Origin: Paenisporosarcina indica
GTDB lineage: Bacteria > Bacillota > Bacilli > Bacillales_A > Planococcaceae
Assembly (NCBI RefSeq): GCF_001939075.1
Contig: NZ_MPTA01000007.1
Span: 165,534 to 229,533 of the forward strand
Length of the DNA: 64,000 nt
Reading direction: 5' to 3'
The position numbers were made by a program, and so were the translations under genes. The notes below the pieces were generated by a model. It saw nothing but the letters and a program-made list of their open reading frames with translations. It did not search any database and had not been told where the DNA came from. Positions 39,709 through 49,117 of this stretch are shown piece after piece (positions within the stretch are counted from its first letter, which is position 1; the number at the start of each line of letters is the position of its first letter).

Positions 39709-40992
39709 TTATAGTTCTTGGCGTAATGCTTGAATGACATCAATCTTCGTAGCTTTTCTTGCGGGTCTCCATCCTGAAACCATTGCAACTCCGATACTAA
39801 TAACGGATGCGATTACAACAAGTTGCCAAGGAATGCTAGATATCGTGATTCCCATATCTTCCATTCCATCTTCCTCCATAATGTTCATGACAATTAGTGG
39901 AATAAGCCAATTAGCTAGATAGCTAATTGCATAAGACAGCGCCACAGCAATCGCTGTCCCTATCACACCAATCCATATACTTTCCATTAAAAACAAGCGT
40001 TGAATCAGTTTAGGATTTGCTCCGATTGCTTTCATTACACCAATTTCACGAGTTCTTTCCGTAACAGCCATTGTCATGGTGTTAAAGATCCCGATTGATG
40101 AAATAAGCACCGCAATCGTACCGACAAATAATAATCCTGCTTTCAATACTGTAAAGAATAAGTCCATCGTTTCCATTTCTTCCGTTACTGAATACACATG
40201 ATACCCTTCTGCTTTCAATGATTCTGTAATGCCTTTGACACTTTGAAGTCCATCAGCATAGACATACACTGAGATGTAACTTTCTTCAACAGGAACATCT
40301 GGTTGTGTGAACAATTGGAATTCAGTGCGGTATGATTCATCGATTAGTACACGTTGATCCGTCATCCAATCTTTTGAAGGCGCTTTAGCAACTCCTGTCA
40401 CCACAAAGTCCCATGTCTTAGGCTCATTATTTTCCTCATTTAATGGAGTCAGTTCAATCGAAATTTCCTTACCAATCATACTAGTAGTGAATCCTGTTGA
40501 AACCTCTTCATCTGACTGAGCATTCATTTCTGCTTCTGTTAATAAATTTTGCGCAAAATGATAGCCAATGACAATTTCATTTGGTTTAGTTGGCATTGTT
40601 CCTTCAGATAATGCCAAATTTGCTTTTTCTTCTTCTTCTAAATTAGTTAATTGTACGTCTCCATACCCTGTACGATCGTCCATAGTAATGGATGTAACGC
40701 CCTCTAAATATGATCTACTAACAACTGCATTGACATTTTCCATTTCACGCATCTTTTGTTGATCATCAGCAGTAACTGGTGATTGATCTTCTTTGCCATA
40801 GATTTGCACTTCATTAATAAGCTGAGTGTCTAACATTTCATCTGTCAATGTTTTATGAAGTCCGAACCCAACGGAAGCCAGAACGATTAAAAATGCACAT
40901 CCCATAGTGGCTGCTAAAACTGTCATAAATACACGTAACTTATTCTTCTTTAAATGCTGTCTGATAAAATCCAGCTGATCTTTAAACGACAT
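39709..40992 (-). CDS. ABC transporter permease (MacB/FtsX family)
   Basis: A 427-residue permease of the MacB/FtsX type: one N-terminal TM segment (about residues 18-40), a large extracytoplasmic domain (MacB-PCD, about 45-270), then three C-terminal TM segments with TEREIGVMKAIGA in between. The start at 40992 (MSFKDQ) has GGAGGTG upstream; the frame extends 15 bases further. It overlaps the ATPase gene by 11 bp. Such pairs export peptides or lipoproteins or transmit signals rather than importing solutes. Confidence 0.88.
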   Translation of the reverse strand: MSFKDQLDFIRQHLKKNKLRVFMTVLAATMGCAFLIVLASVGFGLHKTLTDEMLDTQLINEVQIYGKEDQSPVTADDQQKMREMENVNAVVSRSYLEGVTSITMDDRTGYGDVQLTNLEEEEKANLALSEGTMPTKPNEIVIGYHFAQNLLTEAEMNAQSDEEVSTGFTTSMIGKEISIELTPLNEENNEPKTWDFVVTGVAKAPSKDWMTDQRVLIDESYRTEFQLFTQPDVPVEESYISVYVYADGLQSVKGITESLKAEGYHVYSVTEEMETMDLFFTVLKAGLLFVGTIAVLISSIGIFNTMTMAVTERTREIGVMKAIGANPKLIQRLFLMESIWIGVIGTAIAVALSYAISYLANWLIPLIVMNIMEEDGMEDMGITISSIPWQLVVIASVISIGVAMVSGWRPARKATKIDVIQALRQEL

Positions 40993-41680
40993 GTAATGCA
41001 CCTCCATTTACTAGTGCACCATCGTGTAGACGATACTTCCGATGTGCAATATTCGCCACTTCGTCATCATGAGTAATGATGACAAATGTAATACCGAGGG
41101 ACTTATTTAAGGACTGAATCAATATTAATATTTCATTTTCAGTCTCAGAGTCCAGACTACCCGTCGGTTCATCCGCTAAAATAATGGGTGGATTTGAGAC
41201 AAGCGCCCGTGCAATACTTACTCTTTGTTGCTGGCCACCTGATAATTCGTTTGGATAATGATCAGCCACAGCTGATAATCCAACTTTTTGTATTAACGCT
41301 TCTACGTTTACACGACGTTCACTTTTTGGTACCCCTTTTAACTTCAATGGCAATTCAATGTTTTCAAAAGCTGTCAAACCCGGCATCAATTGAAAATTTT
41401 GAAAGATAAAACCGAAATTGTTTAATCTAAACTCTGCATGCTCACTTTCTGATAATTTTGCTGTCTCTTGATTCAATACTTTAATGGAGCCAGACTCGGG
41501 TTTCATAAATCCAGCTAACACATGTAACAATGTCGACTTTCCAGAGCCACTTTTACCGACAATCGAAACGATTTCCCCTTTATTTATATCAATTGACACA
41601 TTTTTCAGGACAGGAACCCGTTTCTCTTTCCCTTTTTTACCGATTGAAAATGTATGTGTTACATCTTGAATATGTATCAT
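40982..41680 (-). CDS. ABC transporter ATP-binding protein (MacB/LolD-like)
   Basis: A 232-residue ATPase. Walker A GKSGSGKST (about 42-50), Q-loop FIFQNFQLM, signature LSGGQQQR, Walker B IILADEP and the switch histidine in VIITHDD are all intact. It pairs with the overlapping permease gene downstream. No sensor kinase or substrate-binding gene lies beside the pair. Confidence 0.92.
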   Translation of the reverse strand: MIHIQDVTHTFSIGKKGKEKRVPVLKNVSIDINKGEIVSIVGKSGSGKSTLLHVLAGFMKPESGSIKVLNQETAKLSESEHAEFRLNNFGFIFQNFQLMPGLTAFENIELPLKLKGVPKSERRVNVEALIQKVGLSAVADHYPNELSGGQQQRVSIARALVSNPPIILADEPTGSLDSETENEILILIQSLNKSLGITFVIITHDDEVANIAHRKYRLHDGALVNGGALHVV

Positions 41681-42058
41681 GTATGTTCTCCCCTTTCTCT
41701 TAAATATAGTATACCGAATAAATCTTAAGGAAAAGATAGGAAAATTATGAAGAAAATCTTAAGAATTAATCAATGTTAAACAAACCTGCTGTTTATCACT
41801 CATTTGCACTAGCCACAAATGCACCCTTCGTTTCTTATTCAACATCATCAGCTCTTTAACATAGTCTAGAAATAAGAAATTGAAAAACCCTATAACTTTG
41901 TCCATGTCAAATTAATATTATTTCCTAGGCAATAAAAAAACCGATTTCTACAAAATACTACAGAAATCGGTTCTTATTATTTAGCTTACTTTATATTTTT
42001 ATCTCTAAAACCATTTGTGCGATAAAAGCTAATCCACAAAACACAATTACTAAGTAGC
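41681..42058. other. Gap between the ABC pair and the symporter gene
   Basis: It holds the symporter terminator at 41934-41972 and, upstream of the ABC genes, AT-rich sequence. TTTCTTATT (41831-41839) and AATAAGAAA (41871-41879) form a loose palindrome resembling the cassette repeat arms. No gene is supported. Confidence 0.5.
41934..41972 (-). terminator. Intrinsic terminator of the symporter gene
   Basis: CCGATTTCT (41941-41949) pairs with AGAAATCGG (41962-41970); seven T follow on the minus strand. Confidence 0.88.
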
Positions 42059-43450
42059 TTATTTTCTCTTTTTAGTCCATAAGTCCGCATTTTTGATTCC
42101 TAATTTTACCGGATCAAAAACAGGATCTTTCCCTTTTTTCTTTTGAGCTTCGTAATCTTTTAATGCGAGTAATGCTGGCTTCGATAGGATGAGTATGGCG
42201 AATAGATTCAGCCAAACCATTACACCAATTCCTACATCGCCTAGTGCCCAAGCAAGATTTGAATTTCGAATCGCTCCAGAGAAAGTAGAGAATACAAGAA
42301 CGACTTTAAGAAGAATGATTGCAAGTTTGTATGGGGAGCCTTTTAATAGATACGAAACATTTACTTCGGCAATATAATAAAATGCCATTATGGATGCGAA
42401 ACCGAAAAAGAACATGGCAATGGCAACAAAATCTGCCCCGGCTCCTGGAATGACAGCGTCAATTGCTGCTTGAGTATACCCTGGGCCAGCATACATGCCC
42501 GGTAAATTTTCCACGATAAATTCACCTTTTCCATCATCCAATTGAACATTGTACATGCCCGTTGAAAGAATCATTATTGCCGTGGCAGAACAAATAATAA
42601 GAGTATCAATGTAGATGGAAAATGCCTGAACCAATCCTTGTTTAACGGGATGTGATACTTCTGCAGCCGCAGCCGCATGTGCACCAGTACCTTGACCAGC
42701 TTCATTCGTATAAATCCCACGTTTGACTCCCCAAGCAATAGCAGAGCCCATCATCCCTCCAAATGTTGAATCAAAAGAAAATGCACTGCGGATGATTAAG
42801 GAAAGTATATGGGGCAAATCCTGTATATTTATGGAAATGACAACAAACGAAAGAAACATATATAAAATTGCCATGATTGGAACAATAAGTTCTGCCACAA
42901 AGGCAATGCGTTTTACACCACCTAGAATGACAAATCCCAATATAATTGCAATCGCTACACCTGTCATCCATGGTTTTAGATTAAAAGCATTTTCAACACC
43001 CATCGCGATGGTATTAGATTGAACTCCTGGTAATAGAATAGCCGCTGCTATAACCGTTATCACAGCAAATAAAATGGCATACCATTTCCAGCCCAATCCT
43101 TTTTCTATGTAGTATGCTGGCCCCCCCCGATATTGGCCATCTTGTTTTACTTTATAAATTTGTCCCAAGGTTGATTCAACAAATGCACTGGCTGATCCAA
43201 TAAAAGCGATGGCACACATCCAAAAAACTGCACCTGGCCCTCCAAAAGCTATGGCTGTTGCAGTTCCCGCGATATTCCCTGTGCCCACTCGCCCAGACAA
43301 AGCGATGGCAAATGCTTGAAAGGAGGATACGCCAGCATCCGATTTTTCACCATTGAACATTTGAAAAATCATATCTTTCACTAATCTAACTTGGACAAAT
43401 CGAGTAAGGACCGAAAACAAAAGCCCAACCCCAAAACAAGCATAGATCAT
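42059..43450 (-). CDS. alsT: Sodium:alanine symporter family protein (AlsT-like), N-terminus uncertain
   Basis: A member of the AGCS family, at least 463 residues, with about ten TM segments and the signature GRVGTGNIAGTATAI near residue 55. It imports alanine, glycine or glutamine with sodium. The ATG at 43450 is probably internal: the frame continues upstream as HYINQLTEFLWGPW, a normal AGCS N-terminus, for about 25 codons without an ATG. An ATG at 43510-43512 would start it (MGEKK) if an A8 run (minus strand; T8 at 43498-43505) had one more A. A TATAAT-type promoter lies just upstream. Confidence 0.85.
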   Translation of the reverse strand: MIYACFGVGLLFSVLTRFVQVRLVKDMIFQMFNGEKSDAGVSSFQAFAIALSGRVGTGNIAGTATAIAFGGPGAVFWMCAIAFIGSASAFVESTLGQIYKVKQDGQYRGGPAYYIEKGLGWKWYAILFAVITVIAAAILLPGVQSNTIAMGVENAFNLKPWMTGVAIAIILGFVILGGVKRIAFVAELIVPIMAILYMFLSFVVISINIQDLPHILSLIIRSAFSFDSTFGGMMGSAIAWGVKRGIYTNEAGQGTGAHAAAAAEVSHPVKQGLVQAFSIYIDTLIICSATAIMILSTGMYNVQLDDGKGEFIVENLPGMYAGPGYTQAAIDAVIPGAGADFVAIAMFFFGFASIMAFYYIAEVNVSYLLKGSPYKLAIILLKVVLVFSTFSGAIRNSNLAWALGDVGIGVMVWLNLFAILILSKPALLALKDYEAQKKKGKDPVFDPVKLGIKNADLWTKKRK

Positions 43451-43615
43451 CCAAGGACCCCATAAGAATTCAGTTAGTTGATTTATATAATGTTCGATTT
43501 TTTTTCCCCCATCGCCCCAAATTCACATTATAGAAATACTATGTGTACAAGTTGTAATGTAGAAATGAGCATGAGAATTTTCTTTTTGATTTTTAGAGTA
43601 AATGCAAGCGTGCAA

Positions 43616-43647
43616 AAAAACCTCACTTATAAAGTAAAGTGAGGTTT
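43616..43647 (-). terminator. Intrinsic terminator of ytpA
   Basis: CCTCACTT (43621-43628) pairs with AAGTGAGG (43637-43644), extended by AAA/TTT; seven T follow on the minus strand. Confidence 0.88.
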
Positions 43648-43658
43648 GAGTATAAAAA

Positions 43659-44459
43659 CTATACGATATAGCCAATTGAACGAAGAACATTGTGCATAAA
43701 TGATTTAGTATACAAAAACACATCTTCTCTTTCAGGTTCTTGAAATAAATCATGAAAACAACCTTTCCATTCTTTATATTGAATTTCTGTAAGTTGTTGT
43801 TTTTGGATCCAATGCTTAGCGTATTTTTGATCCGTTATTTTATCTCTCTCTGCGGTCATCATCAGTATTGGAAGATTGTGTATGCCTTCTTGAGTAGAAG
43901 AGGCTGATTTCATTAACTGCTGTAATTCACGATACCATTTTAATGTGATGGTCGTGTTATAAAGCAAATCATCTTTGTCTTGCGTATACACATCATAATT
44001 TCTTGTCAACTGCTTGATTGTCACGTCATGCGTACTTTTTACATTTTCAGCTATTTTCCCCATACTTGATAGAGCACTCGACAACTTGGAAGGATGGATA
44101 TGTAAATGCAACCAGGGTGACGTCACGATGACGGCGGCACATTCAATCGATTTCTCTTGTAGTGCATGCATAACAAGAGTTGCACCAAACCCATGACCGA
44201 TTACAAATACAGGTAAATTATATATTAATGAAGCTTTCACTAATTGTTGGACATACGCATGATACGACTGAAAATCTTCATCATGTGCTCGTTTATTACG
44301 AGCACCTTCCCCATGTCCGGGTAAATCCCCCATGACTACATGAAATCCGGAACTCCTAAACTTTTCAATTAACCAAGCATATCTACGATGATGCTCATAC
44401 GCATTATGTATAATTGCTATGACAGCTTTAGCTTGTCCATCAGTTTCCCATTTCCACAT
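43659..44459 (-). CDS. ytpA: Alpha/beta hydrolase YtpA homologue lacking the nucleophile Ser
   Basis: A 266-residue alpha/beta hydrolase syntenic with B. subtilis YtpA, a lysophospholipase linked to bacilysocin. The fold is clear (VVMGDLPGHGE near 41-51, DK and H late), but the nucleophile elbow reads GHGFG at residues 88-92, with glycine where serine is expected. The oxyanion segment is HNAYEHH in place of the usual HGxxEH. The start at 44459 (MWKWE) follows AAAGGAGTGG; the frame extends 9 bases further. It is either a degenerate paralogue or works by another mechanism. Confidence 0.82.
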   Translation of the reverse strand: MWKWETDGQAKAVIAIIHNAYEHHRRYAWLIEKFRSSGFHVVMGDLPGHGEGARNKRAHDEDFQSYHAYVQQLVKASLIYNLPVFVIGHGFGATLVMHALQEKSIECAAVIVTSPWLHLHIHPSKLSSALSSMGKIAENVKSTHDVTIKQLTRNYDVYTQDKDDLLYNTTITLKWYRELQQLMKSASSTQEGIHNLPILMMTAERDKITDQKYAKHWIQKQQLTEIQYKEWKGCFHDLFQEPEREDVFLYTKSFMHNVLRSIGYIV

Positions 44460-44565
44460 GAACACCACTCCTTTACTAATTTATTATTCGACATCGTCAT
44501 TCTTTTTTTGTTCCACTTCTTTTGTATAATGAAACTATATCAATAGTAGAAATGAGGTTATTAAA

Positions 44566-45087
44566 ATGATTTACCCTTTTAAAGACAAAACTCCTTCAAT
44601 AGATCCGTCCGTCTATATTGCTGATTATGTCACAATTAGTGGTGATGTGACAATCGGAAAAGAGTCCTCAATATGGTTTAATACGGTGATTCGAGGCGAC
44701 GTTAATCCCACAAGAATAGGTAGCAAAGTGAGCATTCAAGATTTATGTTGTCTCCACCAAAGTCCATCCTTCCCTTTGGTGATAGAAGATGAAGTAACCA
44801 TAGGGCATCAGGTTACTCTGCATAGTTGTACCATTCGAAAGGGGGCATTGATTGGCATGGGATCCATAATTTTAGATGGTGCTGAGATTGGAGAAGGTGC
44901 GTTTATTGGTGCTGGTAGCTTAGTACCTCCAGGTAAAGTGATTCCTCCAGGCATGCTTGCTTTAGGCAGCCCTGCAAAAGTTGTACGGGAGTTAGATGAC
45001 GAAGATCGAGTAGATATGGCACGTATTGTGCGCGAATACGTGGAAAAAGGGCAGATTTATAAAGACATGCAAGTGACTGATTACTAA
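44566..45087 (+). CDS. ytoA: Gamma-carbonic anhydrase family protein YtoA
   Basis: A 173-residue left-handed beta-helix protein of hexapeptide repeats (TIGKESSIWFNTVIRGDV and following). Candidate zinc histidines are in CLHQSP, IGHQVTLHSC. Homologues are trimers; some hydrate CO2, others have no known activity. It lies divergent to ytpA as in B. subtilis. A ribosome site AATGAGG precedes the ATG. Confidence 0.85.
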   Translation: MIYPFKDKTPSIDPSVYIADYVTISGDVTIGKESSIWFNTVIRGDVNPTRIGSKVSIQDLCCLHQSPSFPLVIEDEVTIGHQVTLHSCTIRKGALIGMGSIILDGAEIGEGAFIGAGSLVPPGKVIPPGMLALGSPAKVVRELDDEDRVDMARIVREYVEKGQIYKDMQVTDY

Positions 45088-45181
45088 ATTGGTAGCTGGT
45101 TAAAGCTATTCGGTTCTTTATCGTATATTTGCTCTGCCGCAATTAATTGGAAATCATCGGGACATCACCTACTTACAAATA

Positions 45182-45312
45182 CAGCGAGCCTTCCTTCGAA
45201 AAAATCGAGGAAAGGCTCGCTGTTTATTTGTATACACTGTACTGAATTAGATCTCATCCATATCTCTAAGCAAAATCAGCGTAGGCGCATTTCTAGTAGT
45301 AGCCGGAACAGT
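45182..45312 (+). repeat. Dispersed palindromic element, copy 3 (3' truncated)
   Basis: The hairpin AGCGAGCCTTCCTTCGA / TCGAGGAAAGGCTCGCT (45183-45221) is followed by TTTGTATACACTGTACTGAATTAG and AGCGTAGGCGCATTTC...TAGTAGCCGGA, parallel to copy 1. It breaks off at the metK stop codon, so the right end is missing. Confidence 0.65.
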
Positions 45313-45317
45313 TTTTA

Positions 45318-46514
45318 TTACAATCCTGCTTTTTCTCTCATCATAGGAGCTTTGTCTGTTTTTTCCCATGGTACATCAATATCTGTACGACCGAAGTGTC
45401 CGTAAGCAGCTGTTTGCTTGTAAATAGGACGACGAAGATCAAGCATCTTGATGATTCCCGCTGGGCGAAGGTCGAATAACTCACGAACCATTTCAACAAG
45501 TTTCGTCTCGCTGACAACACCTGTTCCAAATGTGTCGATTGAGATTGATACTGGTTGTGCTACACCAATTGCATATGCAAGTTGTACTTCACAACGGTCG
45601 GCTAGTTCTGCTGCTACAATATTTTTGGCAACATAGCGTGCGGCATATGCAGCTGAACGGTCAACTTTAGTAGCATCTTTACCAGAGAACGCACCGCCAC
45701 CATGACGAGCATATCCACCGTAAGTATCAACAATGATTTTACGTCCAGTCAAACCAGCATCACCTTGTGGTCCACCAATAACGAAACGGCCAGTAGGGTT
45801 AATGAAGTATTTTGTGTTTTCATCAATTAGTTCTGCTGGAACAATTGGATTAATGACATGTTCTTTAATGTTGCGTTGAATTTGCTCAATTGTTACTTCA
45901 GGGTGATGTTGAGTTGAAATAACAATCGTGTCAATACGCAATGGTTTATTATTTTCATCATATTCAACAGTAACTTGTGTTTTACCATCAGGACGTAAGT
46001 ATGAAAGAATTTCCTCTTTACGTACAAATGCTAAACGACGAGCTAACTTATGAGCCATACTAATAGGAAGCGGCATTAACTCCGGTGTTTCATTACAAGC
46101 AAAACCGAACATTAAGCCTTGGTCACCTGCTCCGATTGCTTCGATGTCATCATCTGTCATTGATCCTTCACGAGCTTCGAGTGCTTTGTCAACACCCATC
46201 GCGATGTCAGCAGATTGCTCATCAATTGCAGTTAATACTGCAGAAGTCTCTGAGTCAAAACCGTATTTTGCACGTGTATAACCAATTTCTCGAACAGTTT
46301 CACGTACGACTTTTTGAATATCTACATATGCAGATGTTGTGATTTCCCCAGCAACTAATACGAGACCAGTCGTTACTGTAGTTTCGCAAGCAACACGTGC
46401 GTTAGGATCTTGTGCTAAAATTGCATCTAATATTGCATCTGAAATTTGGTCTGAAACTTTATCCGGATGCCCTTCTGTTACTGATTCTGATGTAAACAAA
46501 CGACGATTTGTCAT
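45318..46514 (-). CDS. metK: S-adenosylmethionine synthetase
   Basis: A 398-residue enzyme making SAM from methionine and ATP. Landmarks: [20 protein letters not shown] at the N-terminus, [10 protein letters not shown] near residue 127, and [19 protein letters not shown] near 270. The leader carries a SAM-I riboswitch. It diverges from pckA. The dispersed repeat sits right after its stop codon. Confidence 0.97.
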   Translation of the reverse strand: MTNRRLFTSESVTEGHPDKVSDQISDAILDAILAQDPNARVACETTVTTGLVLVAGEITTSAYVDIQKVVRETVREIGYTRAKYGFDSETSAVLTAIDEQSADIAMGVDKALEAREGSMTDDDIEAIGAGDQGLMFGFACNETPELMPLPISMAHKLARRLAFVRKEEILSYLRPDGKTQVTVEYDENNKPLRIDTIVISTQHHPEVTIEQIQRNIKEHVINPIVPAELIDENTKYFINPTGRFVIGGPQGDAGLTGRKIIVDTYGGYARHGGGAFSGKDATKVDRSAAYAARYVAKNIVAAELADRCEVQLAYAIGVAQPVSISIDTFGTGVVSETKLVEMVRELFDLRPAGIIKMLDLRRPIYKQTAAYGHFGRTDIDVPWEKTDKAPMMREKAGL

Positions 46515-46645
46515 ATGATGTTTCCTCCTATATCCTGCGAGATTTCTCTCGGAAAATTCAAACGGTACTCATTTCCCATGTCAAGCTTATTCGGTTGAAT
46601 AAAACCTTCCGCCTTTTCGGGCTTCTTCACACGAGGATAAAGGAC

Positions 46646-46832
46646 GATGTCACAAAAAAGACCCTTCTCTCACGTTTATACATGAGGAAAGGTATGATTT
46701 TATAAGCACCTTTCACTCTTATCAACCAAGGATTTTCACCTTGCTACAGGTTTGGCACCTTTTCATTTCACAGAAATGGCAGGTTGCCGGGTTTCATAGG
46801 GCCTGACCCCTCCACCAGCTCGGGATAAGAGT
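46646..46832 (-). promoter_or_regulatory. SAM-I (S-box) riboswitch of metK
   Basis: On the minus strand: CTTATCCCGAGCTGGTGGAGG, GGCCCTATGAAACCCGGCAACC, GGTGCCAAACC and a closing GATAAGAGTGAAAGG follow the S-box consensus. A terminator with CCTTTCCTCATG/CGTGAGAGAAGG and a T6 run (46655-46695) lies downstream. SAM binding should stop transcription of metK. Confidence 0.95.
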
Positions 46833-46955
46833 ATCCGTTCAGTTTTACATCATAATAAACTAAACCCTGGATGTCAAATGTTTTTATTTTTTGTCGAATA
46901 TAATCAAAAAAACAGAATAAATAATCAGTCTATTAGTGTAGATTATTAAGCTCAA

Positions 46956-46966
46956 TGTGTTATACT
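46956..46966 (+). promoter_or_regulatory. Candidate CcpN operator overlapping the pckA -10 box
   Basis: TGTGTTATACT fits the published CcpN consensus TRTGHYATAYW at every position and includes TATACT as a -10 box. In B. subtilis CcpN represses pckA on glycolytic carbon. No ccpN gene is in the window. Confidence 0.5.
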
Positions 46967-47029
46967 ATTCACGAATCAAGCCAATAACCCTGTTTTATGG
47001 GAATATACAAAAAAGGTAGGTACATATAC

Positions 47030-48619
47030 ATGAATTCAGTGAACACTGTGAACGAGCTGAACGACTTGTTAAATGGCCAAAACGTGCATGTTCAACTTTC
47101 AGTACCACAATTAGTGGAGAAAGCAACATCACGCGGAGAAGCTGTCTTAACATCGACTGGAGCTGTGAAAGCGGAGACAGGGAAATATACTGGACGATCT
47201 CCTAAAGATAAGTACATGGTTGTAGAAGATGGCTCAAAAGACAAAATTGATTGGGGTTCAGTTAACCAACCAATCTCATCTGAAATTTTTAATTCTTTAT
47301 ATAAGAAAGTAATCACTTATTTAAAAACGAAAGAAGAGTTGTTTGTATTCAAAGGCTTTGCTGGAGCAGAACCTGAATCTCGCCTTTCAATTCAGGTTAT
47401 TAATGAATATGCTTGGCATGTCCTTTTTGCTCACCAATTGTTCATTCGCCCATCTGCAGAAGAATTAGTATCTCACGAAGCACAATTTACAATCGTATCT
47501 GCACCAACTTTTAAAGCAGATCCCGCTGTAGATGGCACTTCTTCAGAAACGTTCATCATTGTGTCGATGGAACAACGCATTATCTTAATCGGTGGAACTG
47601 AATATGCCGGAGAAATGAAAAAATCGATCTTCTCGATTATGAATTACTTGCTTCCTGAACAAGGTATTTTACCAATGCACTGTTCTGCTAACGTTGGTGA
47701 AGAAGGAGATGTAGCTTTATTCTTCGGTTTATCAGGAACTGGAAAAACAACATTATCTGCTGATGCAAATCGTAAACTTATCGGTGACGATGAGCACGGC
47801 TGGTCTGATAACGGGGTCTTTAACATCGAAGGTGGATGTTATGCTAAGGCAATTAACTTAACACGTGAAAATGAACCACAAATCTATGATGCAATTCGTT
47901 TCGGATCAGTATTAGAAAACGTAGTAGTTGACCTTGACACTCGTGAAGCAAACTATGACGATATTTCATTAACTGAAAACACACGTGCTGCTTATCCATT
48001 ACAAGCAATAGATAATATTGTTGATCCATCTGTTGGGGGACATCCGAAAACAATTATATTCTTAACTGCTGATGCATTTGGGGTATTACCTCCAATTAGT
48101 AAGTTAACGAAAGAACAAGCGATGTACCACTTCTTGAGCGGATTCACATCAAAACTAGCTGGTACAGAACGTGGGATTACAACACCGCAAGTGACGTTCT
48201 CAACTTGTTTTGGTTCTCCATTCCTTCCCCTTCCTGCAACTGTTTATGCAGAAATGTTAGGAAAGAAAATCGATGAGCACAACGCGCAGGTGTTCTTGGT
48301 GAACACAGGCTGGACTGGTGGCGAGTACGGTGTCGGTAGCCGTATGAAACTTTCTTACACACGTACAATGGTTCGTGCAGCACTTGAAGGCAAGCTAAAC
48401 CATGTGGAAACAGAAACTAATTCTATTTTCGGTTTGGAAATGCCAGTGGAAATCGCTGGCGTACCTGCAAATGTCTTAAACCCTCGTGATGCATGGTCTG
48501 ATAAAGACGCATACGATAAGAAAGCAAAAGAATTAGCGGATCAATTCCGTACAAACTTCAAGAAATTCGGTTCGGTTACTGAAGACATCGTGTCTAAAGG
48601 CGGTCCAATAATCAAATAA
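47030..48619 (+). CDS. pckA: Phosphoenolpyruvate carboxykinase (ATP)
   Basis: A 529-residue enzyme converting oxaloacetate to PEP in gluconeogenesis. P-loop [13 protein letters not shown] near residue 240, and the metal-binding GDDEHGW follow the family. The start at 47030 ([12 protein letters not shown]) has AAGGTAGG upstream; the frame extends 33 bases further. A candidate CcpN operator lies at the promoter and a terminator after the gene. Confidence 0.96.
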   Translation: MNSVNTVNELNDLLNGQNVHVQLSVPQLVEKATSRGEAVLTSTGAVKAETGKYTGRSPKDKYMVVEDGSKDKIDWGSVNQPISSEIFNSLYKKVITYLKTKEELFVFKGFAGAEPESRLSIQVINEYAWHVLFAHQLFIRPSAEELVSHEAQFTIVSAPTFKADPAVDGTSSETFIIVSMEQRIILIGGTEYAGEMKKSIFSIMNYLLPEQGILPMHCSANVGEEGDVALFFGLSGTGKTTLSADANRKLIGDDEHGWSDNGVFNIEGGCYAKAINLTRENEPQIYDAIRFGSVLENVVVDLDTREANYDDISLTENTRAAYPLQAIDNIVDPSVGGHPKTIIFLTADAFGVLPPISKLTKEQAMYHFLSGFTSKLAGTERGITTPQVTFSTCFGSPFLPLPATVYAEMLGKKIDEHNAQVFLVNTGWTGGEYGVGSRMKLSYTRTMVRAALEGKLNHVETETNSIFGLEMPVEIAGVPANVLNPRDAWSDKDAYDKKAKELADQFRTNFKKFGSVTEDIVSKGGPIIK

Positions 48620-48623
48620 TTTT

Positions 48624-48658
48624 AAATGACTTGCACTTTATGTGCAGGTCATTTTTTT
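48624..48658 (+). terminator. Intrinsic terminator of pckA
   Basis: AAATGACTTGCAC (48624-48636) pairs with GTGCAGGTCATTT (48642-48654, mismatch inside), followed by T-run. Confidence 0.88.
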
Positions 48659-48661
48659 GAC

Positions 48662-49117
48662 TTACATCGGATGCTCTTTAAAGTATTCTGCATGGGCAGT
48701 ATCGGGAAATATTTTTTGAAATTCTTTCGCTTCTAGTGGATTAATTCCATATAAAACAATTTCCGACCCATACTGCGCTATTTCCAACATTTGAATATCA
48801 TTCTTATAAAAGAACAACGTGAACCATTTTAATCCACCCTCTGGATCAAAGGATTGCCCTCTTAAATATGCTCGATTGGTGTCATCCAATGTTATCGTAA
48901 ACGACATGATAAGACCCTGTTCTGTAAAATGTGCTGCCAAAGGCGTAAGTTCTTTAATGTATTGTGTCTCTTCTTTCCAACACTGTATTTCAACAGAAGC
49001 AAACTCAAACGTATAGGTATCCCATAGTTTCGTCCAATAGGTCATACCTAGTGGAGCAAACACTTTTGTTTTGGCTGTTGTTTTTGCAGTGGTCAGTTGA
49101 ATTCGAATATGTTTCAT
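48662..49117 (-). CDS. Hypothetical protein downstream of ytmA
   Basis: A 151-residue protein I do not recognise. It begins MKHIRIQLTTAKTTAKTKVFAPLGM, is soluble (no signal or TM), and contains several aromatic residues (TYWTKLWDTYTFEF). The start at 49117 overlaps the ytmA stop as ATGA, so translation is coupled; an upstream in-frame ATG (49150) lies inside ytmA. It belongs to the ytkD-ytmA operon by position. Confidence 0.65.
   Translation of the reverse strand: MKHIRIQLTTAKTTAKTKVFAPLGMTYWTKLWDTYTFEFASVEIQCWKEETQYIKELTPLAAHFTEQGLIMSFTITLDDTNRAYLRGQSFDPEGGLKWFTLFFYKNDIQMLEIAQYGSEIVLYGINPLEAKEFQKIFPDTAHAEYFKEHPM

Noticed and set aside
41990..42058. Short hydrophobic frame just downstream of the symporter gene
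   Set aside because: Only about 17 codons follow a possible GTG start and no ribosome site is seen.
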